This document shows, piece by piece, positions 44,500 to 55,662 of a stretch of DNA of 64,000 nucleotides. The stretch is from assembly GCA_002811645.1 (NCBI GenBank), contig PDIP01000064.1, forward strand, positions 174,727-238,726, in the 5' to 3' direction. The stretch's first letter is position 1, and each line of letters begins with the position of its first letter. This DNA is from Corallochytrium limacisporum (lineage: Eukaryota; Opisthokonta). The translations under genes and the position numbers were made by a program. The notes beneath the pieces were generated by a model. It searched no databases and was not told where the DNA came from. It saw only the letters and a program-made list of their open reading frames with translations.

Positions 44500-46447
44500 G
44501 GCCTCAGCCACCGCAGAAGCTACCAGGTCCCGAATCTTGCTGAATTTTATGAAAATGGGTTTGGCAACCCACTGCTTTGTACAAACTTTTGAGTTCAATT
44601 ATCCGAGAACAGATAATTAGTTTGGAAGTCTACATAGACTTTTTCAGTTATATTGGACCCCTTTGCAACCCAATGTAGTCGTTCGCCACTGACGTTTTCA
44701 CCGATTGTAAACAATTCACACAATTTCGGTTTCATGAGCCACATTTTCTGACGATCTCCACGACCTCGACCCCTTTTTTGAAGTACCTAGAAATGGGTGA
44801 TCACGATATGTTTGCAATCCTCTCAATGTGTCATAGTCATTGACAACATATCATAATCCCCCCATTTCGGTTCCAATAACAATGAGAGTAGAATGACATG
44901 GACATTCTCTGGCTCTTTCTCTAGGGCATACGCTTGATGTTACGTGTTGCGCAAGAAAGCAAAGGCAGACTCCCCAGGCCGATAATCAGACATTGGCCTA
45001 CAGCCCCGGGCAGAAAGAGACCCTTCGCAGACCAGCCGTGCAAATTCCCTTTGCCTTTTCGCTCTTGACACCGAACCGGCCGGGCCCTAGGCAACGGGCT
45101 ACAGATGAGACCCCAGTGTCTCTTTTTCCTGTACATTCAGTACTGCAACACCCGGTCGTTACCAGCGCTTGCACCTCCGTCCTCCGTGGAAGGAAAGAAA
45201 CGAAAGACGAAGGTGAAAATAAAACTGGGGTAGATCCACCCACCCGTCAGTTCCTAGCTCCATAGTACTACAACGGGGACCCACTTCCTGTCCCTCAACC
45301 TTTCCCCCGGACCTCCCCTTACTTAGGAAAATTTGCCCACTGCGGTTCGACCAGGATATTTTTTCAGCCAATCAGAGTTTTGTTTTTGGGGGCCTATTTT
45401 CTGGTCACTCTTCGGGAACTGTCAGGGAGGGTTTTGGTTTGCAGTGGCCCCTTCCTTCACCCAACTCGTATAGGGATGGCCAAAATCTTCGGTTTGCCCA
45501 CGAGCGTACACATGTAGGAGAAGAAGTTGTCGCGTGGTTCAGACCCGTATCATAGTGTGGAAACAACATAGCGTTCACTTGTACTGGCTACGTGGTAGTA
45601 GGCGAGCCCTAACATTGCAAAGTGCATTCTCAAAGGGAATTGATGATGTACAACGGAGGGAGGCTCTTGACCTCAGGTAATGCCAACGGTTCGGTAGGAC
45701 GTCAATCTGGGTATTGATACAACAAAGATGCAGTCTATTTCTGGTTGAAACGAATCTGTCATGGGATTTCGAAGGGCGGGAGAAACCTTTGATGTTAGCT
45801 TCGGTATGCTCGAGAGAGTTGTAGATGAGAAAAGGACAAACGGAAACGCATGGAACGAACGCATGGAGTTGGGATGTTCTTTACATGACAGCCGCGTAGC
45901 ACTCAGAGAATTGTAGTCATTTGAGAGAGTATTCAGCCACGTTCGAAGAACGTGTCAGTCAGTAGGGTAGATCATCAATGGAAACGGTCTTTGTCATACA
46001 CATTCGAAGTCCCAACCATCACATACATTCATGTTCAGCTCAATTTCTCTCTTGATGTGAACGTGTTACTTACCTTTACACCAAATTAGGTTTTGGACTG
46101 TCGCATATGCGCTTGTCGTGTAAATCTGTGAATGGAATGGGAGAAAAGCTCAGACTCTGGTCAGTATGATGATCTCAAGAGAAGGAGAGTTTGTAGGGAT
46201 AGGAAGTGTGGGACCTGGAAAGTCAACGCTAAGTGGAAAAGACTTGTTACTGCTTACTCAGGTCAAGTTTCTGCATTTTGAATCAACATGGTTGTTCAGA
46301 GAGATTCCCAAATTGTGGCGGTATCCCGCACTCATCCTCGCAAGCGCGTTGTACGGCTCCCACTGGCGTCCCTAGCATCTCTTGTACGTTTAAGATACTC
46401 ACTTTGTTTGATCCTCTGCTTTCGGACATTTCACTCCAGAAGAAACC
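44500..46447. other. Spacer upstream of RasGAP
   Basis: These 1.9 kb lie between the RasGAP start and the SDR stop. No gene is seen. It is pyrimidine- and GC-rich around 45,000-45,310, then AT-richer. The short open frames of 60-105 codons have no recognisable content. Confidence 0.65.
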
Positions 46448-47215
46448 TTACACGGGGTCATGCAGGCGACCACCGATGCCACCATCAATCTGCAGAGCAG
46501 ATCCAGTAATGAATCCAGCTTCTGGGCCAGCCAGAAACTTTATGAAGTAGCCAATTTCTTCTGGCATGCCAACGCGCTTCACTGGGTGGAGATCTTTCAG
46601 CTGTTGATAGCCTTCTGCGTTACCCTCAAATCCAGCTGCAAGCATAGGTGTGTCGATAGCAGCGGGAAGTACGGCATTAACACGGACACCATAGGCACCG
46701 AGCTCGATTGCCATGGAACGAGTCAAGCTGACCATGCCACCCTTTGACGTGGCGTATGCAATGAAACCGGGCTTTGTCAGGTTGGCATGAATAGAGGCTA
46801 CGTTCACCACAGATCCTTCGACAGCCTTTAAGTCGTCTAGGAAGGCCTGAGCAATAAAGAAAGGTGCGGTCAGGTTGGTCTGTAGAGTGGCATCCCAGTC
46901 CTCGGGAGTGTACTCGGGGACAGACTTGACGATCTGTGTGGCTGCATTATTGACCAACAGGTGCAACTTGCCACCAGTGATCTCGCGTGCTTTCTTGAGG
47001 AAGTCCTTGACATTATCCTGGTTGCGGTGGAAGTCAATTATATCCACAGTGAAGATGTGGTCAGCAGGAACGTCCTCTGGTTTGAGTTTGGAGGCCATGC
47101 GGTCAATGCCAATGACAACATACCCAGACTCCTTCAAGACCTTGCACACACTGCGTCCGATGCCACCTAAGGCACCGGTGACCACGCAGAATTTCTTCTC
47201 AGACTGTTCCGACAT
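46448..47215 (-). CDS. Short-chain dehydrogenase/reductase (classical SDR)
   Basis: The 255-residue NAD(P)-dependent oxidoreductase has a Rossmann fold. The cofactor loop is TGALGGIG (13-20), the NNAA motif is at 89-92, and the catalytic tetrad Asn114, Ser141, Tyr154, Lys158 is complete (YATSK). Asp38 after the second strand (VIGIDRM) favours NAD over NADP by the usual rule. The C-terminal LQIDGG element is present. Length matches classical SDRs (about 250). An ATG at 47,338 in the same frame would add 41 residues (MFIVKLICLYG...) but has T at -3. The ATG at 47,215 has A at -3 and places the fold at the usual distance, so it is chosen; the longer form could be a targeted isoform. The substrate is unknown. 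Confidence 0.92.
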   Translation of the reverse strand: MSEQSEKKFCVVTGALGGIGRSVCKVLKESGYVVIGIDRMASKLKPEDVPADHIFTVDIIDFHRNQDNVKDFLKKAREITGGKLHLLVNNAATQIVKSVPEYTPEDWDATLQTNLTAPFFIAQAFLDDLKAVEGSVVNVASIHANLTKPGFIAYATSKGGMVSLTRSMAIELGAYGVRVNAVLPAAIDTPMLAAGFEGNAEGYQQLKDLHPVKRVGMPEEIGYFIKFLAGPEAGFITGSALQIDGGIGGRLHDPV

Positions 47216-47847
<632 letters not shown>

Positions 47848-50031
47848 TTACATTACAGTGACCACAGCCAGACTGGCCATTATCAACCAGAAGCTGGCGA
47901 CCATACCACTCGCGCCGTCACTTCCGTCTGTAGTGCCATCTCCGACTTCTCCGTCGTCAGAGCCCGTTTCAGTGTTGGTCGGCGAAGGAATTTCCTCATC
48001 TGTTGAAGTCGGCATCGGGTCTGTTGTGCTGGTTGAAGTCGTTGTGGATGATGTCACGCTGGAGCTCGTATCATCGACCTCCAAAACTTCACCGAATTCG
48101 TAGGTCTGCCCCTGGACGGCCATGATCAAAGCACGATCGCCGTCGTTGAAGAGCACAGCGTTGTCAGATTCATCATTCGCGCCCTCGGGCAAGATTATGC
48201 CCTCCAGCGGTACTTGACAGTCGCCGTCAGATGCCATTACCTTCACGTAGTTCACCTCGCCGGCGGTAGTACGCTGGACTGTTACCTCAGCGTTGCAATT
48301 ACTGAGTGCAAGCCGTTGACGAAAGATCTCGGCAATGTCATCGTGTTTCAAAGAGCTCACAGGAAGATTCAAGAACTCCTGTACTCCCTCAACCACGCGA
48401 CGAATGTGAAGGGTGAGTAGAGAAGTCTCCTCGCCGGCGTAATCGATCCTGTTCATGTTGGCCTGGTGGTACATCCATGGGTCCTGACGTAGGCGCATCA
48501 ATTGGCTGCCTAGGCGGATCGTGTCATTGCGGAGAAGGTCCTCCATGTCGGTGAAGGTGTAGCCTTCGGCATTCCAAGCCGCGACATTCTCCGCGGGCTC
48601 GGCAGCATTCCAAGCAATGCGCGTACGGAACCGAGGAACAAGCAGTATACCATCCTCACCATTGGTCGCAACTGTGGTAATCCACGGCAAGTACCGGTCA
48701 CGTGTGGGTATGGTGTAATCGTGGCCCCCATTGCCATTGTCAGTCAGGGACGAGGTCATGCCGAGGAGTTTCATGGCCTCGAAAGTGGCAGCGCTTTGCA
48801 TACCGGAGTAGGTACCTGCAATAAATCCGTTTCGGGACCACGTAGGCCGCCCCTTCAATCCCAGAAGATCCTCAGCAATGTGTATACTGTACTCCAGCTC
48901 AATGACCATGTCTCCGGTAGACAATGCGGCCAAGTTGGCGTGGGTCATGGTGTGGGACATCCAATAGAAGCCGTCGTTCCATTCTTCAGATTGAGCAGCC
49001 CGAGCGAGCGGAAACTCGTCAAACCATTGCTGGTAGAACGTGCTGTCATTCCACCATTGGTCAGGCCACGGATCTGTGTACTGGTCCGGATTGTCTCCCT
49101 TTGCGCGGTAGTCATCAACATGAATTCCACGAGTGTTGTAATTGCCCCATTCATTGAAAATGGTCTTGCCCTGGCCCTTCAGTCCCATTCCGTTGAAGGC
49201 AAGGTCGATCTTCATGTTGTTTCCAGTGACAGAATTGAAGTCGTTCGTCCAATCGATATGCCAGGAAACATCCTCAGGTGGCACTAGGTTGCGGCCCTTG
49301 TCATTAGTGGCCAGGAAGAAATCATCGACCTGTGGACAGACATGCATTTGTCGCGTACCTACGAAGAAACCACGCGTGACCCATTGCAGGACCAGGTGTT
49401 GTAGTGCTAGTCCGGCCATAAAATGTCCGTCTGTGTTCGGATCGTCGGTCTGCAGATCGCTTAGAACATAAAGACGGCTCTGTACTGCATCTTGGTACAC
49501 AACGGCCATCGTTGCGTCAGACCCCGTGCTGACCAGTGTGTCAAAATCACCGAGAGTCTGTGGGTTGGGAACCACGTCAAATATTAACCCGGTGGCATCC
49601 CACTCGACATCCCGCTTTACGATTGAATCCGCGAACCCCGTAAACGCGGGAATTACCCGCAGAGTTTGCTGTGCAGTTGGAGTCCGGGCAGACTCGGCAG
49701 GACCAGCCCAGTTCAGCGCGAGCCAGCGAGCACCATATTCATCAATGTAAGTTTGCAGGGTACCTTCATCATCGACACTGACAGAGCCCACAGTGATCAG
49801 GCAGTTGTAAAGTCCCTGGCCATTTTCTTCCAGGCTGGCACCGTTGAGAGTGTTGTAGTAGTCGAGGGGCATGCCTGTGCCCTGAAAAACATCCAACCCC
49901 GCAAGGGTTTCACCTATAACCGCACAGCCCAGCTGCGAAGGGGGAGAAGCCACAGATTGGGCGCTGGACGAACGCGCCATTAGCCCTACCGTCAAACAGG
50001 CGGCTCCGACTACTGCAGTGATACCGATCAT
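47848..50031 (-). CDS. Secreted Agd3-like polysaccharide deacetylase, probable GPI anchor
   Basis: The 727-residue extracellular enzyme is predicted to remove acetyl groups from an amino-sugar polysaccharide at the cell surface. The chosen ATG (A at -3) opens a signal peptide (MIGITAVVGAACLTVGLMA) with likely cleavage after Ala24. Residues about 35-210 would be the carbohydrate-binding part. The metal-dependent deacetylase core holds motif 1 QVDDFFLATN (Asp236/Asp237) and motif 2 WMSHTMTHANL (His360, His364), the pattern seen in fungal Agd3 (family CE18). A Thr/Ser-rich stalk (about 640-700) and a hydrophobic end (FWLIMASLAVVTVM) indicate GPI anchoring. The frame stays open upstream to a stop near 50,205 without an ATG, so a basic N-terminal exon is possible. 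Other CE4-like deacetylases are the alternative. Confidence 0.8.
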   Translation of the reverse strand: MIGITAVVGAACLTVGLMARSSSAQSVASPPSQLGCAVIGETLAGLDVFQGTGMPLDYYNTLNGASLEENGQGLYNCLITVGSVSVDDEGTLQTYIDEYGARWLALNWAGPAESARTPTAQQTLRVIPAFTGFADSIVKRDVEWDATGLIFDVVPNPQTLGDFDTLVSTGSDATMAVVYQDAVQSRLYVLSDLQTDDPNTDGHFMAGLALQHLVLQWVTRGFFVGTRQMHVCPQVDDFFLATNDKGRNLVPPEDVSWHIDWTNDFNSVTGNNMKIDLAFNGMGLKGQGKTIFNEWGNYNTRGIHVDDYRAKGDNPDQYTDPWPDQWWNDSTFYQQWFDEFPLARAAQSEEWNDGFYWMSHTMTHANLAALSTGDMVIELEYSIHIAEDLLGLKGRPTWSRNGFIAGTYSGMQSAATFEAMKLLGMTSSLTDNGNGGHDYTIPTRDRYLPWITTVATNGEDGILLVPRFRTRIAWNAAEPAENVAAWNAEGYTFTDMEDLLRNDTIRLGSQLMRLRQDPWMYHQANMNRIDYAGEETSLLTLHIRRVVEGVQEFLNLPVSSLKHDDIAEIFRQRLALSNCNAEVTVQRTTAGEVNYVKVMASDGDCQVPLEGIILPEGANDESDNAVLFNDGDRALIMAVQGQTYEFGEVLEVDDTSSSVTSSTTTSTSTTDPMPTSTDEEIPSPTNTETGSDDGEVGDGTTDGSDGASGMVASFWLIMASLAVVTVM

Positions 50032-51760
50032 TGTTCTCACTGCTATATGCTTTCTCTCATACGATTTTCTTGGTCTTGCACCACGTCTTACATAGCGTGG
50101 CGCGCTGACTTCTACGTCATACAATGTGGTAGGTCGAGATGCGTTATCAGTACCAATGGTTTGAGTACCTTTTTTGTTGGCCCCATTTGCAGCAGAAGTT
50201 TAGAGGACTGTGTAAGTTTCTTCCTGTCCCTGTCAGTAAGGAACCAACACAAGATCCAGACTGATCATCGACTTGACCGGAGATGACCTGTCGTTGAATG
50301 CCGTTCCTCCATTGGCTTCCCAGAGATTGTGTTGCTCCAGTGGCTCAATTGGCGGGAGTTGTCCCCCGAGCAGTACTGAAACTATGGACGCAAGATTCAT
50401 GGGTCCTTCCCCTCTCCCCCTTTCCCCTGCGTTCCCCATTTCCTTCCGTTCCGTTCTGAGACCCTAATATATCGATGAAGAGTACACCCGCTGATCTCTC
50501 GGCTACTGCCCCACCCCACCCCACCCCATCCTTCGGAGGGAAAGGTAAGGGCGGTGGAACAGAGCAGAAACCGCCCCCCGGGGGGGTGGGTTGGGGGGAG
50601 ACGAGGAGGACAAGTTGCTACAAGGTGGACAGACTGTCTTACACACTCTATAACATTAATACAACAAGGCCACATGTCCCCGCACATTTCACCGGCGGAC
50701 AGCAATGCGAAGTAAATTTCGTACAGACATTTGCGGCGAAGATCAGCAGCATATGAGACTCGTACTGTAGACCGCTTGATGTGAGCGATATGCCCGACTT
50801 TGACTATCGTGCAACCGAAAACGGACAGCGCTTGCCCCATCCGGGGGGGAGTCCATGACACAGGGACGAAGCTAGTTTTGCCTATCCGTTTTGATTCGCC
50901 ATGCGCGCGATAGTGAATTTGTGGACTCCAAACCCCGGGACATGAGAGAACGTGTAATAAAAATATTGTGGCCACCTGGCGCACCCCTCGCCTAGCCTCC
51001 TCCATATATGCCATTTCACAACACAAGGATAGCCCTCACAATACCTGGATTATTGACCAAGTTTGGACTACTGGCCGAATGCAGTACGCCGGATGAGACA
51101 GCACAAAACTTTTACCCGTCTCTTGGCCCCCCTCCCCGCGACAAAAATTTCGGATCTTGGATAATATGTTCCACCTCAGCTAATGGGGCAGCGCGGTACT
51201 TTTTGGCCTGCGGAAGTCACCGCTATTCAGGACCGTGGGGGTGTGATGAAGCAATTTTAATGGCATCCACGCACTCTGTCCCGTTTTGGAACACGACACC
51301 GGCGTCGGAAATGGGTGGTCAGATTTTTTCGGGGTACAAGGCGACGGACCCAAAAAAAAAAACCGAGGAATTCCGGTGCTCTGGTGGGCTATCGATTTTT
51401 CTTCTTGCTTCCTTCCAAAAACCTTGTGTTAATAACTGATACCCTATTAAACTTTAATTCGAGCTAATGACAATGGGCTGCAGGGGTCGTCACGGTCAGT
51501 GTGTATATTAAAACACTTCCCCAGGGCCGGAGGGCTTTCTGAAGTGTGACGGGAAGGAAAAGAAAGGGGGAGGGGGGGGCGCAAGAGGGAACGGGGGATG
51601 AGGACCGTTCCGATTTGAACAGGCCCAATCCGTGTTGTACTTGTAAGGTAAATGGAATTATGATTCTACAGGTGTATCTACAACAACTCATGGATATGTA
51701 AACTGCGAAATGTAAAATGGTACTCTTAGTGATGGAAAGGCAATACACGACGGTGGAAAA
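50032..51760. other. Spacer upstream of Agd3-like gene
   Basis: These 1.7 kb hold the deacetylase promoter and the 3' flank of the next minus-strand gene. It contains a C6G7 junction (50,574-50,586) within a GC-rich block (50,490-50,610), and G-rich sequence at about 51,560-51,580. No gene is supported. Confidence 0.65.
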
Positions 51761-54700
51761 CTACCCGTAGCTGTGAAAGATGCCCTTTGATGTCTCCACC
51801 TCGCGGACCTGAGCTGTGTCATAGTCTTCCATTAACTCCTCTGGCATGACACCCAGGCTAACTTGGCGACCGTCGACCATGGCTCGGGTGGGTCCCCGGC
51901 CAAGGAAGCGGCGCGGGTCAGCCACGAGAATGTTGAACAGTTGCTCGTGCAGGCGAGCGCGCTGCACAGGATTGACGTTCCCGCTCTCCTCGAACGCGAG
52001 CTCATCTAACGCAGCAATGGCTTCATGCAGACGATCAACCATCTTCTGTAGGTGACGTGCCTGCTCGGTAACTGGCCCAACAGATGAGGGACCGCTGTCA
52101 ATGCCATCAATGAGCCAACGGTTGCGGGATAGTGTGTCGAACTTTTCCTGGTAATGGCCTGCGACCAGACCCAGGAATTCACGAACGCGAGAGACCTCTT
52201 CCTGGGACAGTCCCTTGGTCTCCGTCGGTGGCCCGCGGCGTTCTGCGGCGCTATGTTCCTGAATCGGTCCCTGCGATGAATGGAACAACGACGGCTGCGG
52301 ATCCGGCGGATTTGGGTACTCTGCATCCGAATCGTCTGAATCGACATATCCCTGGGAATGATTCGGTAGTTGCTGTGACAGCCCAGGAGTACTTCTACCC
52401 CTGGGCAGGCGCTCCGGTGGCGTGGAGATAGATGGAAGGGTGGTAAAATCAATGTCTCCAACGCCAGCCGCATTTCCCATCTGTGCCCTGCGGCGTTCCC
52501 AAGCACCGAGCCATTCCATCAGCGCATGGTAGGCCATCTGTGGCGCAAGACGCAAGGGCTGTCTACTCTCCTGTGCCGCTGCGATGCGCTGCGAAACGTA
52601 GTCAACGGCCTGCGCAGAGCCGACTTCCCGGCCGAGGAAATAGGTCACGGCCCGTACGACCTTGAAATACTTATTAGCTCCTCGCTCCTGTTGGAGCAGT
52701 TGAAAAGTCTGTTGGGCTGGCTGGTACATGTCACTGTCTGTGTAGTACCAGAGCAAGTGGGCCAAAACGTGCAAACGGTCACGTTCGTTGGCGTTACCGT
52801 ACGTTTCTGCTACGGTCGCAATCTGCTCTGGATCACCAAGGCGAATTGCGGCCTTCACCAGCGAAAGAGAGAAGGTCCGCGGATCGAAACCGTCTGCCTC
52901 CATTTGCTTCGGTAGTTCATTCACGCACCAGCGCAGGTATTCGTCGACGGCCTCGATCTCAGACTGCACCGCATGCCGCGCGACAATCTCAGTGAAGTCA
53001 GTGGGACGGAGGAGAAGATGATATATACGGTGGGACCTGCGTATATTCTGACCAAGCATGCCCTGAAACATGTGATGCATGTCCGAGAACGCCAAGGATT
53101 CGCCCAGAACTTCGAGAACGGCATCCATCATACGCGTGGTCATGGTGAGACCGAGAGTATCGAATTCACGTAGCAGCCACCAAATTCGGCGATCCAAATT
53201 GTTGGCGTCTGGGACGATAGCACCGCTCTGGTAAACAGGCCGCTGCACACGACATGCACTGATCATGGTGATGGCGTGTTTATCACTGAAGGGAATAGAC
53301 CGTTTTTGCATGTCCTTCATGATGTCAATCAGAGCATCGAGGCTGCCTCGATCGGCCTCGCGCCGGTAGTGGAAGTCATGGTATTTGCGTGTGGCCAGCA
53401 TCAATGACGCAAAAACTTCAGCCTCCACATTCTTCGGCTGGGTCCTACGGGCTATCTTCAGCAGTTCCTGTACATTGGCAATCGTCCGCTTGGAGGGCTC
53501 CAGGCGGCAGATAGTTCTGGCCCACTCAAGCACATGCCATGGTTTGACATTGGTGTGCTCGCTTGCCCGCTTCAATAGTGCATGCCAATCCAAAGCTGCG
53601 AGCTCATCCAAACTTTCGTTCACAGTGTAGCTGTCTGAAGAAATTTTGTCGTATTGCCGCAGGCTCATCTGCGTCCCTAGTCGTGCCCATGCCAACAACT
53701 CGTCCATTGACGCGACTTCCCTGCGCGCCTGAAACGCATGCAGTAGGTCCCTGCTCACCGGCTCCGTCAGCCGACCTCTTAGTGCGATGTTCTGGATTGC
53801 GTGCCTCCGGGCAAACTCCCATGCGTTGCCGAAAATCTCAGTATCCTTGATGTTCGCCATCAGAGCGGCCGTCAGTTTTTCCTGTACATCGATGGTCGCT
53901 TGCACTCCGTCAGTGCGGCTGGCTTGTAGAAGGAACGCATGGGATGCCAACACTAATGATGCATGACCGGTCTCAATAATGTGCTCCGCCTTTGCCAGGT
54001 CTTCTAAGCATTCTACTGCTGTCGTCTTGTAGGCCTCTATCAATTCTTCACACCGCTCGAGCTCATCAATCGATGCGGACAGTTCTGAGACCAAATTTCC
54101 CGCGGCTGCTGCCAACCGTCCACTCGGAGACGCGTCCTGTGCACCCATAGTACTCAGACCTTGAGCAACGATTTCCAAGGCATTGTCCGGCTCGTCAATG
54201 TAGCGCATACCCAGGCCTAGATTTGAGGACACTTCCCGGGTATTTGAAGGGTTGCCAGAAAATTGCAGTGCCCAGCGGTCCGCAGTTAGTAGGGTGGCTG
54301 CATGCCGGACCAAAAGATTGACTCGTGCGTCCGGGAACGCAGCGCTGGTCTGCTCCGATAGATCTGCTTTGCTTTTGACAACCAAATCTCCGTGAATCTG
54401 GACTGCACAGCGAACAAACGCATTGCTCAATGCCGTCATTTCAGCATGATTGACTCTTCCAGCAATGCTGTACTTCTGCAAACCCCAAGTCATGGTGGCA
54501 GTTTCGGAGAGGATCCGGTCTGCCAGCCACGGGGGAACCGTAATACCCTCCGAACTGACCTGGTTCAATATTCCAACCACACCGGGGATGCGTCCTCTCC
54601 GTTTATGCTCTTGGATTTGGTTCAGGATCTTCTTACCCCTACGTCCCTCGGCAGAGTTCAATTCTTTGTCTCCAACGCCTTTAGGTCTCGATGGTATGCC

Positions 54701-54850
54701 TCGATGCCGTGATCTTGTGTGGCTAAAAGCTGCTTGTTTTTTCCATGTTACAGAACTAGTTCTGTAGGATCTAAATAACCCAGGCACAGGTCTTACATAC
54801 AGATAGTAAGTATGAAAAGAGAGGCACCTTGACATCCCTGAGCGAAACAT
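51761..54850 (-). CDS. Large mitochondrial-type helical repeat protein, unknown
   Basis: The 1029-residue product is not placed in a family. Its N-terminus (MFRSGMSRCLSFHTYYLYVR...) is rich in Arg, Ser and aromatic residues and almost free of acidic ones to about residue 60, a good mitochondrial presequence. The body from about 90 to 770 is nearly all helical, with pairs of amphipathic helices such as SFSLVKAAIRLGD-type and VLAHLLWYYTDSDMYQPAQQ segments. It resembles a degenerate PPR or TPR solenoid, though no clean 35-residue consensus can be laid out. Residues about 780-870 are Pro/Ser-rich and disordered. A terminal helical domain follows (about 875-1029). Mitochondrial RNA metabolism or translation is the natural guess and is inference only. 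The ATG has A at -3. It is divergent from the RING gene. Confidence 0.8.
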   Translation of the reverse strand: MFRSGMSRCLSFHTYYLYVRPVPGLFRSYRTSSVTWKKQAAFSHTRSRHRGIPSRPKGVGDKELNSAEGRRGKKILNQIQEHKRRGRIPGVVGILNQVSSEGITVPPWLADRILSETATMTWGLQKYSIAGRVNHAEMTALSNAFVRCAVQIHGDLVVKSKADLSEQTSAAFPDARVNLLVRHAATLLTADRWALQFSGNPSNTREVSSNLGLGMRYIDEPDNALEIVAQGLSTMGAQDASPSGRLAAAAGNLVSELSASIDELERCEELIEAYKTTAVECLEDLAKAEHIIETGHASLVLASHAFLLQASRTDGVQATIDVQEKLTAALMANIKDTEIFGNAWEFARRHAIQNIALRGRLTEPVSRDLLHAFQARREVASMDELLAWARLGTQMSLRQYDKISSDSYTVNESLDELAALDWHALLKRASEHTNVKPWHVLEWARTICRLEPSKRTIANVQELLKIARRTQPKNVEAEVFASLMLATRKYHDFHYRREADRGSLDALIDIMKDMQKRSIPFSDKHAITMISACRVQRPVYQSGAIVPDANNLDRRIWWLLREFDTLGLTMTTRMMDAVLEVLGESLAFSDMHHMFQGMLGQNIRRSHRIYHLLLRPTDFTEIVARHAVQSEIEAVDEYLRWCVNELPKQMEADGFDPRTFSLSLVKAAIRLGDPEQIATVAETYGNANERDRLHVLAHLLWYYTDSDMYQPAQQTFQLLQQERGANKYFKVVRAVTYFLGREVGSAQAVDYVSQRIAAAQESRQPLRLAPQMAYHALMEWLGAWERRRAQMGNAAGVGDIDFTTLPSISTPPERLPRGRSTPGLSQQLPNHSQGYVDSDDSDAEYPNPPDPQPSLFHSSQGPIQEHSAAERRGPPTETKGLSQEEVSRVREFLGLVAGHYQEKFDTLSRNRWLIDGIDSGPSSVGPVTEQARHLQKMVDRLHEAIAALDELAFEESGNVNPVQRARLHEQLFNILVADPRRFLGRGPTRAMVDGRQVSLGVMPEELMEDYDTAQVREVETSKGIFHSYG

Positions 54851-55662
54851 TGTGAATATGTTAGGGGTCGGTTCCTAAACTGCGCTCCCGGATCTCATAA
54901 CTGCCTTTGCAACGAAGTTCCCATTGTCGATCCATACATCGTGGTCTCCATGTCCTATAGTTCTCTATTTCATATAAAGGAGATGCATCAATATCACTTT
55001 CTGAGGCCGACCGTGTCTGCTTGGCTCAATCTCATTACGAATGACATACGTGAGGCAAGCCTGCCTTCGAGGACCTTACCTAGTTTTACACCAGACCCCT
55101 TCCCGACCACCAACCAACGGTAAGCTCACGTGTGAATGGAGCAAAACCGTGAGTACTCAATCTATTTTTGTGCAAAATCCAGGTCTCAAGCTGGTCTGAT
55201 GGTAAGGCGGGGCGGGACCCGCCACCCACTTTGAAACTATGAGCCGGGCTGAGCTTCCGTGCACTAAAATAAATGCCTGCCTCCCCCACTGTGCAGTACC
55301 TTGAGCAAGGACTCCATAGTCAATATACTGGGACAGCGATTGATTTGCAGCTCAAGCCTCAAATGCAGCCCCCCGTCCCGCTTACTGGGACACATACTTG
55401 GCGTGCTTCCGGAGAAAACAGTAACCGCAAGTGCGTTGGGATGCCCTAGTTTAGTGGTATTTCAAAATGGACCCGTGCTTCTTTTTTTCCCTTGAAAAGA
55501 ACTTTCTCAAGGATCTTTTCATGAGTCTTCGTATCACTCGAACACCACAGTACGCCAGCAACCAAGATGATTCTGGAAATATGAGGGTCGGAGAATGCCG
55601 GGGTGAATGCGCTCGGGTTGCTGCCTTCCAATAGTTGCCATCAGCGGAACACTGGAAGAAAC
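54851..55662. other. Divergent spacer
   Basis: It is the shared 5' region of the mitochondrial-type protein (minus) and the RING ligase (plus). No gene and no G/C run above six were seen. Confidence 0.65.

Noticed and set aside
44500-44598. Non-ATG extension of the RasGAP frame
   Set aside because: It starts at TTG directly after an in-frame stop; the first ATG has a good context. It could only count if part of a spliced exon.
45345-45365. GGTTCGACC, resembling a tRNA B-box, followed by T6
   Set aside because: The flanking bases do not form a T-arm stem and no A-box lies at the right distance upstream.
51008-51439. 143-codon plus frame downstream of the mitochondrial-type gene
   Set aside because: No domain, membrane segment or biased composition; it lies in a promoter-type spacer and looks like chance.
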